DNA from: Actinoplanes italicus
GTDB taxonomy: Bacteria; Actinomycetota; Actinomycetes; Mycobacteriales; Micromonosporaceae
DNA length: 64,000 nucleotides
NCBI RefSeq assembly: GCF_003001815.1
Contig: NZ_PVMZ01000004.1
Coordinates: forward strand, 372,001-436,000
Reading direction: 5' to 3'
In this document: positions 1 through 7,616 of the stretch, one piece after another
Layout of the letters: each line of letters begins with the position of its first letter
How positions within the stretch are numbered: the first letter of the stretch is position 1
Program-made: the position numbers and the translations under genes
The notes under the pieces: generated by a model
What the model was told of the DNA's origin: nothing
What the model saw: the letters and a program-made list of their open reading frames with translations, nothing else
Databases searched by the model: none

Positions 1-239
1 GCCTTGAGCGCGGTGGTCTCGTCGCCGGAGACGAGGGTGCCGCTGCCGCTGGTGACCAGGACCATCTCGCGCTGGTTGTGCTTGTCGGGGGCGGTCTGTG
101 CGTGGGGTTCGAGCCAGCAGCCCATCGCGCCGAGCGTCTCGTCGAGCACGTCGAGCGGGAACACGCGCTGGCACTTGGTGCCGAACTCACCGCCCGCCGT
201 CTCCTCGGACAGGGTGGCCAGGTGGCGCAGAGCGTTCAC
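1..239 (-). CDS. Cupin-domain protein, partial (3' part outside the window)
   Basis: About 79 codons are visible, starting at GTG 239. They include a cupin motif 1 pattern with the histidine and glutamate of PDKHNQREMVLV followed by a glycine-rich turn (TSGSGTLVSGDE). Cupins are small beta-barrels that bind a metal and serve as enzymes or sensors; the visible part does not fix the substrate. The GTG start overlaps the stop of the upstream permease in a GTGA tetranucleotide, so the two are probably translationally coupled. The remainder of the barrel lies beyond base 1, so length and any second domain are unknown. The cupin call rests on one motif. Confidence 0.65.
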   Translation of the reverse strand, partial: MNALRHLATLSEETAGGEFGTKCQRVFPLDVLDETLGAMGCWLEPHAQTAPDKHNQREMVLVTSGSGTLVSGDETTALK

Positions 240-1489
240 TTTCGTGCCTTTCCGGTGGATCGGGTTGCTTCGGTGGCGCGGGTAGCCAGTACCACCACGA
301 CGAGGAGCACGGCGAAGATCAGGCCCGCGACGCCGCGGGAGGCGAGGATCGCCAGGCTGCTGAGCAGGACGACAACGGCCTGGAGACTCCACCGTTGCTG
401 CATGCGCGCCAGGGCGACGCTGCACAGCGCGTACACCGACATGAACAGCGCCGACGTCCAGGCGAGCAGGTCGGAGTGGGTGACCACACCGGCGCCGAAC
501 AGGGCGAGCGTGGCGGCGTACGTCAGCGCCAGGACGCCCTTGGCGCGGGTCTCGGAGGTGCGGCCGCGGACGGCGTGGACGTAGAGGCGGGTGGCACCGA
601 GCACCCAAGCATTGGTGGCCGCGACGATGGCGACGGCCGACGCGATCAGCAGCACCAGCCGCAGCGGGGCCGGCAGGGCGGCGGTCAGGGCGGGCACCAG
701 TTCGGTGGGGCCACCGGGCGGCAGCGCCGCGTAGGCGAGGGTGGCGGCCAGGTAGGTGATCGCGACCACCGGGACCGCGCGGCGGATGGCTCTCGGGAAC
801 GTCCGGCGTGGATCGTGCACCGAGCCGCCGAGCAGCGAGACGTTCTCCCAGCCCAGATAGGCGTAGAAGGCGACGCCGGCGGCGGTCAGGACACCGGCGA
901 GGGTCGGCGCCCCGTGCCGGCCGAGGTTCGCGAGGCTCATGCCCGGCACCGCGAGGACGATGCTGAGCGCCAGGGCGACCATCGCGATCTTGAGACTGAC
1001 GCCCTGGATCCGGGCGATGATCCGGTCGTTGAGCCCGGCCAGGACCAGGGACAACAACATCAAGATCATTGCGGTTATCGGTACGGGGGGAAGCGCGTCC
1101 GTGACGGCGCCGAGGTAATAGGCGGTCGCGATGGCCATGGCGGGGTTGCCCACCGCGTAGACCAGCAGGAGCACGCCCTGCGCGAAGTTCGCGTTCGCCG
1201 GCCCCATCCCGGCGCGGATCACGTCGGTGACGCCGGAGACGGTCGGGAACTCCATCGAGATCCGCGCGAACATCTGGGCGATGCAGACGCAGATCCCGGC
1301 CAGCACCACCCACACGAGCGGGGCCGCCCACCCCGCCTCCTTCACCGAGATGCCCGGCACCACGAGGATCCCGGCACCCAGGACGCTGGAGATGTACATC
1401 TGGGTGAGCTGGCCGGCCGACCACTGCCGCGAGCTCACCTCCGCGCCGCCGGCCTGGGCGGGAGGGCTGTCCAGAGTCTGCTCAGGCAT
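236..1489 (-). CDS. APC-family amino acid permease
   Basis: The 417-residue protein is almost entirely hydrophobic, with about twelve predicted membrane segments. The first segment holds the family signature around SSVLGAGILVVPGISVKEAG, the unwound helix 1 where APC transporters bind their substrate. This indicates a cytoplasmic-membrane amino acid or polyamine transporter; the substrate cannot be read from sequence. The ATG at 1489 lies one base after the stop of a 44-residue peptide gene and has a GGGG ribosome site inside that gene. It overlaps the cupin gene by four bases at its end. The three genes look like one minus-strand operon. Confidence 0.85.
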   Translation of the reverse strand: MPEQTLDSPPAQAGGAEVSSRQWSAGQLTQMYISSVLGAGILVVPGISVKEAGWAAPLVWVVLAGICVCIAQMFARISMEFPTVSGVTDVIRAGMGPANANFAQGVLLLVYAVGNPAMAIATAYYLGAVTDALPPVPITAMILMLLSLVLAGLNDRIIARIQGVSLKIAMVALALSIVLAVPGMSLANLGRHGAPTLAGVLTAAGVAFYAYLGWENVSLLGGSVHDPRRTFPRAIRRAVPVVAITYLAATLAYAALPPGGPTELVPALTAALPAPLRLVLLIASAVAIVAATNAWVLGATRLYVHAVRGRTSETRAKGVLALTYAATLALFGAGVVTHSDLLAWTSALFMSVYALCSVALARMQQRWSLQAVVVLLSSLAILASRGVAGLIFAVLLVVVVLATRATEATRSTGKARK

Positions 1490-1490
1490 G

Positions 1491-1625
1491 TCAGCCCCAG
1501 ATCAGACCGTTGGTGGACGCCGACGCCGCGGTGATCTCACCGGCGCCGGAGGCCACCAGCACGACGGCGCCGATCAGCAGCAGGAAAGCGACGACGAGCG
1601 TGACACGAGCGACCGAAAAAGACAT
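1491..1625 (-). CDS. 44-residue hydrophobic peptide at the head of the permease operon
   Basis: A short ORF starts at ATG 1625 behind a GGGGG ribosome site and ends one base before the permease start. The product begins MSFSVARVTL, then has one strongly hydrophobic helix (about residues 8-27). Its polar tail is rich in Ser, Thr and Ala and ends STNGLIWG. I do not recognise the family. It could be a small subunit of the permease, a translational leader, or a peptide whose short C-terminal tail is processed. Its tight coupling to the permease argues that it is a real gene. Confidence 0.6.
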   Translation of the reverse strand: MSFSVARVTLVVAFLLLIGAVVLVASGAGEITAASASTNGLIWG

Positions 1626-1742
1626 GGCGATACCCCCGGCGGTTAGGCGGAATTGATTCTCTGCGTCATTCCTGGCCGTTGCGGCCTGACAGCGAGAACT
1701 ATTCCGAACGCCGCCGTGGCCGGAAAGACCTGCGGAGTGTCC

Positions 1743-1812
1743 CGAACCGGCCTGGCCGGTTCCGGCCGTCGACGGGCGGGTTTGGCCGGTTCCGGCCAGG
1801 CCGGAACCGGCC
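1743..1812. repeat. Clustered GGCCGGTTCCGGCC palindromic repeats
   Basis: The 312-bp gap between the divergent genes at 1625 and 1938 contains two direct copies of GGCCGGTTCCGGCC at 1754-1767 and 1784-1797, exactly 30 bases apart. A copy in the opposite orientation (GGCCGGAACCGGCC) lies at 1799-1812, and a partial CGAACCGGCC at 1743. Each copy is nearly self-complementary. They could be operators with three-turn spacing, or a folded leader. I see no gene in this gap. Confidence 0.5.
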
Positions 1813-1937
1813 GCGCCATACCCTTTCGCGGTACGCGGAAAGGGTGGAGATAATGTGCGGCAAGCTGAAAGTCGCCTGCAGAGGAAAGGGCTTAAGCGAG
1901 TCCCCGGTTCAACGTTGACGAAGAGGACTGAACAGCC

Positions 1938-2243
1938 ATGCGACTGGCCCGTATCTCCATAGCCGCGCGGCACGACGCGGCGGCCCGCATCGACGCCGCG
2001 GCACTGGTCGACGCCACCTGGGCCGCCGTCCGGTCCGCTGACGCGGTCGAGCACGTGGTGGCCCGCGCCGTGCCCGGCGGTTTCGAGGTCGGCGTGTTCC
2101 TGCAGCCGGCGGACACCTCGGCCGGCCGCGACACCGCCCGCGCGCTGATGGGCCGGGTGCTCATCAACTCCCCCGCGATGCGCCAGTGGCGGATCGTCGC
2201 CGACACCGACGTGCCGCTCGACAGCCTGCGGCCGCGCGGCTGA
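1938..2243 (+). CDS. Conserved-looking small protein of unknown function (101 aa)
   Basis: The ORF begins at ATG 1938 after a GAAGAGGACTG ribosome site. The product is soluble and alanine-rich, starting MRLARISIAA, with no signal peptide, membrane segment, cysteine pair or motif I can assign. Codon use fits its neighbours. It lies just upstream of a TrmB/LuxR-type regulator and diverges from the peptide/permease/cupin operon, so it may belong to the same functional unit. Function unknown. Confidence 0.6.
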   Translation: MRLARISIAARHDAAARIDAAALVDATWAAVRSADAVEHVVARAVPGGFEVGVFLQPADTSAGRDTARALMGRVLINSPAMRQWRIVADTDVPLDSLRPRG

Positions 2244-2259
2244 CCGGCCTCCGGCTCGT

Positions 2260-2295
2260 CCCGGATCTTGGACAGGGTTCCCGGATCCTGGACAG
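2260..2295 (+). promoter_or_regulatory. Two 16-bp direct repeats with 20-bp period (operator candidate)
   Basis: CCCGGATCTTGGACAG at 2260-2275 is repeated with one mismatch as CCCGGATCCTGGACAG at 2280-2295. The 20-base period places both copies on one face of the helix. They lie upstream of the TrmB/LuxR regulator, the usual position for autoregulation by a DNA-binding activator. The binding protein is inferred, not shown. Confidence 0.5.
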
Positions 2296-2370
2296 ACAGC
2301 GACCGAACCCGACAGACGGTGCTAGACCTGTCGTCGGTAATCGATGTCCGATGTGCCACGGGGGCAATGC

Positions 2371-3348
2371 GTGCTTGACATTCTGGGTCTCGGGAAAGAC
2401 GCCGAGCAGGTCTACCGGCTGTTGCTGAGCCATCCGCGCTGGGGCGTCGGCCAGCTCGTCGAGCATCTGGCCACCGACGAGGACACGGTCCGGGCAGCCC
2501 TCGACGAGCTGTTCGATCTGGCCCTGCTGCGGCACTCCTCCGAGCGTGAGGGCGAGCTGCGGGCGGTCAGCCCCACGGTCGGGCTGCAGTCGCTGCTGGC
2601 CCGGCAGCAGGCCGACGTCGAGCACCGCATGCAGCGCATCGCCGCCGGTCAGGCCGCGGTCGCGGCGCTCCTGGCCGAGTACGGCGACGGGGCCACCACC
2701 GAGGAGGCACCCGAAGCCGAGCGCGTGATCGGCCCCGACGCCATCCAGAACCGCCTCGAGGAGCTCGGCCAGAGCCTGCGCGAGGAACTGCTGAGCATCG
2801 TGCCGTCGGTGCCGTCCGCCGAGGCCGTCGAGGCGGCCCGGCAGAACAACGCCGAGCTCGTCGCCCGCCGGATCACCATCCGCACCACCCTGCAGGACTC
2901 CGCGCGCCGCGACCCGATCGGCGCCGGGTACGCGAAGTCACTGACCGACGCGGGCACCGAGGTACGCACCGCGCCGCTGCTGCCGCCGCGCATGCTGATC
3001 TTCGACCGGTCGATCGCGATCGTGCCGATCGACCCGAACAACACCGCCCAGGGCATCCTGCAGCTGTCCGGCCGCGGCGTGGTGGCGTCACTGGTCACCC
3101 TGTACGAGCAGGTGTGGCGCACCGCGGTGCCGCTGGGCGCCGCAGCCCGGGCGGCCGACGGTATCACCCCCATCCAGCGTGAGCTGCTCCAGCTGCTGGC
3201 CCACGGCCACACCGACAGCTCGGCCGCCACCCGCCTCGGCCTGTCCGAGCGCACCTGCCGCCGCGCGATGTCCGAACTGATGGAACGCCTCGGCGCACGG
3301 AGCCGTTTCGAGGCCGGCCTGCTCGCCGCCCGCGAGGGCTGGATCTGA
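2371..3348 (+). CDS. TrmB-like / LuxR-type transcriptional regulator
   Basis: The N-terminal ~75 residues resemble a TrmB winged helix (DILGLGKDAEQVYRLLLSHP, then a second helix after TDEDTV). A helical middle is followed by a phospholipase-D-like region typical of this actinobacterial family (PPRMLIFDRSIAIVPID). The last ~60 residues are a LuxR-type helix-turn-helix (LLQLLAHGHTDSSAATRLGL). I prefer GTG 2371 because GGGGG sits six bases upstream and it places the wing domain at the N-terminus. ATG 2344 would add nine residues. The likely role is a cytoplasmic one-component regulator of neighbouring genes; the signal is unknown. Confidence 0.75.
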   Translation: MLDILGLGKDAEQVYRLLLSHPRWGVGQLVEHLATDEDTVRAALDELFDLALLRHSSEREGELRAVSPTVGLQSLLARQQADVEHRMQRIAAGQAAVAALLAEYGDGATTEEAPEAERVIGPDAIQNRLEELGQSLREELLSIVPSVPSAEAVEAARQNNAELVARRITIRTTLQDSARRDPIGAGYAKSLTDAGTEVRTAPLLPPRMLIFDRSIAIVPIDPNNTAQGILQLSGRGVVASLVTLYEQVWRTAVPLGAAARAADGITPIQRELLQLLAHGHTDSSAATRLGLSERTCRRAMSELMERLGARSRFEAGLLAAREGWI

Positions 3349-3361
3349 CCCCAGGGGTCAG
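3345..3361. terminator. Palindrome holding both convergent stop codons
   Basis: CTGACCCCAGGGGTCAG is a perfect palindrome around a central A. The TGA of the plus-strand regulator (3346-3348) and the stop of the minus-strand membrane gene (3358-3360) are both inside it. The tight centre makes an ordinary hairpin shorter than eight pairs, so use as a bidirectional terminator is only plausible. Confidence 0.35.
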
Positions 3362-4410
3362 ACGCGGCCGGCGTTCGCGGCCTCCTCCCTACTGTTCTTG
3401 ATCTTGTCGTCGCCGCCGTGCAGATCCCAGGTCTGCGTCAGCCAGAATCCGATGAACAGGGCGGCCACGACGATCTCCACCCAGAACAGGGTGTGCGAAT
3501 TCTTCTTCTCCTCGACGCTGAGAGTCAGGTGCTCCCCGACGAGCGCGACGGCACCGAGCACTCCGGCCGCGATCATGAGGCAGGCGAGGGCGGAGTACAC
3601 GCTCCGGTGGCCCTTCTTCAACATCGTGTCCCCGGCTGCCGCCACCTCGCCCCTGGCCCCGCCGACCGCCGTCCCGCTCTCCTCTGCCTGCTCCCGCCGG
3701 GGGAACCCGTCCACGCGCTGGGCGTTGGCGAGCGCGACGACGCAGAGGCATGCGAGCAGCCCCACCGCGGCGATGTGGTGCGCGTACTCGATAAACCAGT
3801 CGATCGACACCAGCAGCGCCACGACACAGCAGAGCCACAGAGCCGTCGTGATGGCGAAGCCCCACCAGAAGGCCTTCACCGACGACCGTGCCGCCGCCCG
3901 GTCTCCGGAGTGGCGGACCAGCACGAACGCGGCCACCAGCCCGAGGAACCCCAGCACCAGGAGCGCCACCATGTTGTTCTCGACGTTCGCCCGGGTCGCC
4001 TGCTCCAGCGCCAATAGGTCCGGGCAGCCGCCGAGGGTCTCCCGGCACTCCTCCACGCCGTCCCGCTGCTCCTGGTTCCGGGAGGTCGGCACCACCGCCA
4101 CGAGGATCGCGCACATGCCGCCGAGGTTGAGCGCCACCTCCTCGGCATCGTTCGTGCCCCGCAGGGCGATCATGGCGACGCCGAGCGCCATGAGGCCGCC
4201 GACGAACACCGCCTGGACGGGCGTGTAGTAGTAGCCGCTCACCGAGCCGAGCAGCTCACTCTGCTGGATCGTCTGGTGTATCACCGCCACACCGATGCTG
4301 ATCAGCAGCGCTGCCATGGCGGCGCGCAGGTAGCTGTGGGTCCTGGCCCGGGGATCGTCTCCCGGCGGTCCGGCGGGCTGTGAACGAACATCCAACACCT
4401 GGTCGGCCAT
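3358..4410 (-). CDS. Polytopic membrane protein of unknown function
   Basis: 350 residues, with about eight hydrophobic segments in two halves separated by a charged loop near residues 235-265. The first outer loop carries two cysteines close together (EECRETLGGCPDLL), which could form a disulfide. The C-terminus is charged and cytoplasmic in character. The ATG at 4410 follows a GGGAG ribosome site. No transporter or enzyme motif is recognisable. It is convergent with the preceding regulator and divergent from the HD protein, so it is probably a single-gene unit. Confidence 0.65.
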   Translation of the reverse strand: MADQVLDVRSQPAGPPGDDPRARTHSYLRAAMAALLISIGVAVIHQTIQQSELLGSVSGYYYTPVQAVFVGGLMALGVAMIALRGTNDAEEVALNLGGMCAILVAVVPTSRNQEQRDGVEECRETLGGCPDLLALEQATRANVENNMVALLVLGFLGLVAAFVLVRHSGDRAAARSSVKAFWWGFAITTALWLCCVVALLVSIDWFIEYAHHIAAVGLLACLCVVALANAQRVDGFPRREQAEESGTAVGGARGEVAAAGDTMLKKGHRSVYSALACLMIAAGVLGAVALVGEHLTLSVEEKKNSHTLFWVEIVVAALFIGFWLTQTWDLHGGDDKIKNSREEAANAGRV

Positions 4411-4530
4411 GTCGGCGCTCCCACGTCATCGCCGGCTGGGCGAGCCGGCGTCACCTCCCGATTTAGCGCTGAGCTACGGCCCTGTCCAGCGGTCTGTCCT
4501 CGATCTGCTGTACGGCGTTACGGTTCGCCC

Positions 4531-5289
4531 ATGGCAGGCGAGGACGTCTACGGCAGCTATGCCTGGACCCGGAGTACGGCTGGGGTCATGTCGTCCGCAG
4601 ACCGGCGGCACGCGATCGGCCCGATGGCCGAGGTGCTGATGTCGGGGCTGATCGGGAATGTGAGGTTCCGGATGGGCCGGACATCCCATGGGTTGTCGTT
4701 CGACGATCTGCGGGTGCCGGACAGTCCGCTGGCGGTCGAGGCCACGAGGGCCTGCGCCGAGCTGAACAGGCCGGACGTGTTGGGTCACTCGTACCGGACG
4801 TGGGCGTACGGGCGCGCCCTGGCGGCGTTCGACGGTGCACGGCTGGACGAGGAGCTGTTCTACGTGGCCTGTCTCCTCCACGACTACGGGCTGCCGGACC
4901 CGCGGGCCGGCGAGGACTTCACGCTGCGGGGCGCCGAATGCGCGCGGCGGTGCGCCCGGACGACGGGCCGTTCCGAGGCGACCGGCACGACCCTGGCCGA
5001 CGCGATCACCTTTCACGTCACGCCGGGCGTCGACGCGTACGACAGGGTGGGTCTGGGTTGCTACGTCCAGGCGGGCTCCATGCTCGACCTGGCGGGGCTG
5101 CGGGCCGTCGACGTCTCCCGTGCCTTCCTGGCAGCGGTGGCCGGTGAGTACGACCGGTCAGGCGTCACCGAGGCCTTCATCCGCCTGGTCAAGGCGGAGG
5201 CCGCGAAGAACCCGGGAACCCGATTCGGCCTGCTGAACCGGTGTGGGCTGACGCTGACGTTCTGCCTCAACCCCCTGCGGCCACGCTGA
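4531..5289 (+). CDS. HD-domain hydrolase (cyanamide-hydratase-like)
   Basis: 252 residues. The metal-binding pattern of HD enzymes is visible: a histidine in LGHSYRTWAYGRAL, the HD pair in CLLHDYGL and a further histidine in ADAITFHVTPG. HD proteins use one or two metals for phosphohydrolysis or hydration; this arrangement is closest to the cyanamide-hydratase-like subgroup, without proof of substrate. No ribosome site is clear at ATG 4531. ATG 4588, behind GGGG, is a reasonable alternative that would remove 19 residues before the domain. It appears monocistronic. Confidence 0.75.
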   Translation: MAGEDVYGSYAWTRSTAGVMSSADRRHAIGPMAEVLMSGLIGNVRFRMGRTSHGLSFDDLRVPDSPLAVEATRACAELNRPDVLGHSYRTWAYGRALAAFDGARLDEELFYVACLLHDYGLPDPRAGEDFTLRGAECARRCARTTGRSEATGTTLADAITFHVTPGVDAYDRVGLGCYVQAGSMLDLAGLRAVDVSRAFLAAVAGEYDRSGVTEAFIRLVKAEAAKNPGTRFGLLNRCGLTLTFCLNPLRPR

Positions 5290-5404
5290 CCCCGGACGTC
5301 GCAGTCGTCGTAGTCCGGGAAAACACACCGGCAGCGGTACCCGCCGCAGCAGCTCCGCGCCCAGGGGCTCGCGGCCCCGCCCTGACACCTGCATTTCGGA
5401 AGCT

Positions 5405-6082
5405 CTAAACTCCGTACCACCAACGCTGCCACCGGGTGAGCGGCGGTCGCTGGCCAGCGAGTACGCGAGCCTTGATCGCCTGGTCAAGATCTCGGATCAA
5501 TCGATCGTGGAACGTTCGACGTGATTCCTCTTCAACGCTCGCTCGCGACCTCCGCCCTGCGAAGACCGGCCCAACGAACGACTGGGCGGCGCTTATGAAC
5601 TCATCCCGGCTCATTCCAGGAGTGACACTCTCGACGTACCGCTGTTTAGCGGCGTCGAGGTCTTCTCGATGTCGAGCTTTCGCCTCGTCGAGCGCTCGGA
5701 TCTGATCACCGTGGCCAGTCCAGTCGATTACAGCTTCTCGATCCGATAGGGCCATGACCTGATCCCAGCTCTCTAGCCGCGTGGACAGCTGATTGAGGCG
5801 AAGCTGAAACCTCTTCAAGTATCTGGGGGAACTGAAAGCCACCCTTGTCAGCTCAGCCTCGTCGATCTCCTTCACGAGTTCACGAAGGATCTCCAGTTCG
5901 AACACCCTCTCGCGCTCCTTGCCGACCGCCTGGTCAGCGGCCCGTTGCGCGCGTAAGGCGATGACAATGGCGACCACCGCGGCGAATGCACCGGTGATGC
6001 TGCCTATATCGACGATGATGTCCCACAGGTCATCCTTCGGATCGACTGGCAGCGGCTCGGCAACGAGGGCGGCGAGAATCAC
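5405..6082 (-). CDS. Membrane-anchored coiled-coil protein of unknown function
   Basis: 225 residues from GTG 6082. One hydrophobic segment near residues 27-45 (SITGAFAAVVAIVIALRAQR) is followed by a long charged helical region with heptad-like spacing and a basic C-terminus. The topology suggests a short external N-terminus and a large cytoplasmic domain. Base composition is clearly less GC-rich than its neighbours, with AT-ending codons, which hints at acquisition. No enzymatic motif is seen. Similar single-helix proteins often occur as orphans in accessory regions. Confidence 0.6.
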   Translation of the reverse strand: MILAALVAEPLPVDPKDDLWDIIVDIGSITGAFAAVVAIVIALRAQRAADQAVGKERERVFELEILRELVKEIDEAELTRVAFSSPRYLKRFQLRLNQLSTRLESWDQVMALSDREAVIDWTGHGDQIRALDEAKARHREDLDAAKQRYVESVTPGMSRDEFISAAQSFVGPVFAGRRSRASVEEESRRTFHDRLIRDLDQAIKARVLAGQRPPLTRWQRWWYGV

Positions 6083-6167
6083 CTGATCAGGGTAGGGGCA
6101 AGTGACCCGACGCAGTGGATGGTCCGCTGGTGTCTGAGGTCAACGCTTGCATTTGCGCCCGGCCTGG

Positions 6168-7511
6168 TCAGGTGCTGACCGGCGTGACGTCGGGTGTCGG
6201 GCGGGTGTGGTCGAGGGTGTAGCGGCGCTGCAGCAGGACGGCGACCGTCATGAGGGCGGCCGGCACCAGGGTGAAGCCGTAACGGACCGCGTCCAGCGCG
6301 CCCGGCGTCTGGGTGACCTGCTCCCCCGCCGCGCTGGCCACGAACCCGCCGGCGAACAGGACGGCCGAGAACACGTACGGGCCGAGTGCACCGCCGGTGG
6401 CCTCGGCCGCGGTCCACAATCCGGTGTAGGCGCCCGCCCGGGTGGTGCCGCCCGGCCCGGAGGCGGCGATCACGTCGGGCATCATCGCCAGTGGCATCAG
6501 CTGCATGGCGGCGAACGACACGCCCAGCAATGTCATCGCCCCGACCAGCACCGGCAGACCCGCGGCGGCACCTGCGGCGAGCACCAGTGAGCCGGCCACG
6601 AAGCCGGCCTGGGCGGCGAGCAGGCAGCGCTGTTTGCCGAGGCGACGGGCGGCCAGCACCCACAGCGGGGTGGTCAGCACCGCCGGGCCCATGAACAGGG
6701 CGACCAGTGCGGGGGTGAGTTCGGGGCGGCCCAGTTCGTACTTGGCGAAGTACGGCAGGGCGGCCAGCACCAGGTTCATCGTGATCGCCATGGTCAGGTA
6801 CGACGCGGACAGCACCCGGAAGTGCCGGTCCCGCAGCGCCGCCAGCAGTCCGCCGCGGTGTGGTGCGGCGGGTGCCGGGGCGGGCGGCGCTGCCCGGTTG
6901 ACGCGGGCGACGCCGAGGATGCCGGTCAGCATCGCGGCGAGCATCACCGCGCCGAGGATCGCCGCCATCCTCGTGTAGTCGCCGACGTCCGGTGCGGTGC
7001 CGGTGAGGAGCGGCGCGATCACGCCGCTGAGCAGCACGCCGATGGTGATGACCGTATTGCGGAAGCCCATCAGCCGGGTCCGCTCGTGGTAGCCGATGCC
7101 GAGGTCGGCCGGGGTGGCGAGGTAGGGCACCTGGTAGGCGGAGTACAGCAGGTTGCCGGCGACGAGCGCGAGCGCGACCCAGATCGCGGCCGAGGTGCCG
7201 CGCAGACCTGCCGGCACCGTGAAGAGGGCGATGAAGGTGATGATCACCGCGCAGCCGGCGAGCATGACCCGCCGCCGGTGGCCGGTGGCGGCCCGGTCGG
7301 TGTCGGAGACGCGGCCGATCCACGGGTGCAGGACGATGTCGGCGATGTTGGGGATCAGCAGGGCGAGCCCGGCCGTGGCCGGGGGCACGGCGAGGACGTC
7401 GGTCAGGAAGTAGAGCAGCAGGATGCCGGGGACGGTGACCCAGATGCCCATGCCGATGGAGCCGGAGGCGAAGGGGATGACGGCGCGCAGGGGTAGCCGG
7501 ATCTCGATCAC
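6168..7511 (-). CDS. MFS transporter, GPH (melibiose permease-like) type
   Basis: 447 residues and twelve predicted membrane helices. The loop after helix 2 (HPWIGRVSDTDRAATGHRRR) matches the signature of the glycoside-pentoside-hexuronide group, which imports sugars or related compounds with a cation. The open frame extends much further upstream, antisense to the next gene. The true start is GTG 7511, preceded by GGAAGGG at a normal distance. It diverges from the BTAD regulator over a 105-bp promoter region, so it is a likely target of that regulator. Confidence 0.8.
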   Translation of the reverse strand: MIEIRLPLRAVIPFASGSIGMGIWVTVPGILLLYFLTDVLAVPPATAGLALLIPNIADIVLHPWIGRVSDTDRAATGHRRRVMLAGCAVIITFIALFTVPAGLRGTSAAIWVALALVAGNLLYSAYQVPYLATPADLGIGYHERTRLMGFRNTVITIGVLLSGVIAPLLTGTAPDVGDYTRMAAILGAVMLAAMLTGILGVARVNRAAPPAPAPAAPHRGGLLAALRDRHFRVLSASYLTMAITMNLVLAALPYFAKYELGRPELTPALVALFMGPAVLTTPLWVLAARRLGKQRCLLAAQAGFVAGSLVLAAGAAAGLPVLVGAMTLLGVSFAAMQLMPLAMMPDVIAASGPGGTTRAGAYTGLWTAAEATGGALGPYVFSAVLFAGGFVASAAGEQVTQTPGALDAVRYGFTLVPAALMTVAVLLQRRYTLDHTRPTPDVTPVST

Positions 7512-7616
7512 AGGTGAGCCCTTCCAGGAATCCGACGCCGGTTGATCGTAGTCGGCGTTTCGCGGTCGTCGATGTGTAACGGAGGCGGGGTACGATCCGG
7601 CCGGAGGTCGAGAATC

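Noticed and set aside
1491..2054. 187-codon minus-strand ORF including the 44-residue peptide
   Set aside because: The extension crosses the palindromic repeats and the 101-residue protein gene. Only the last 44 codons have a ribosome site and a sensible product.
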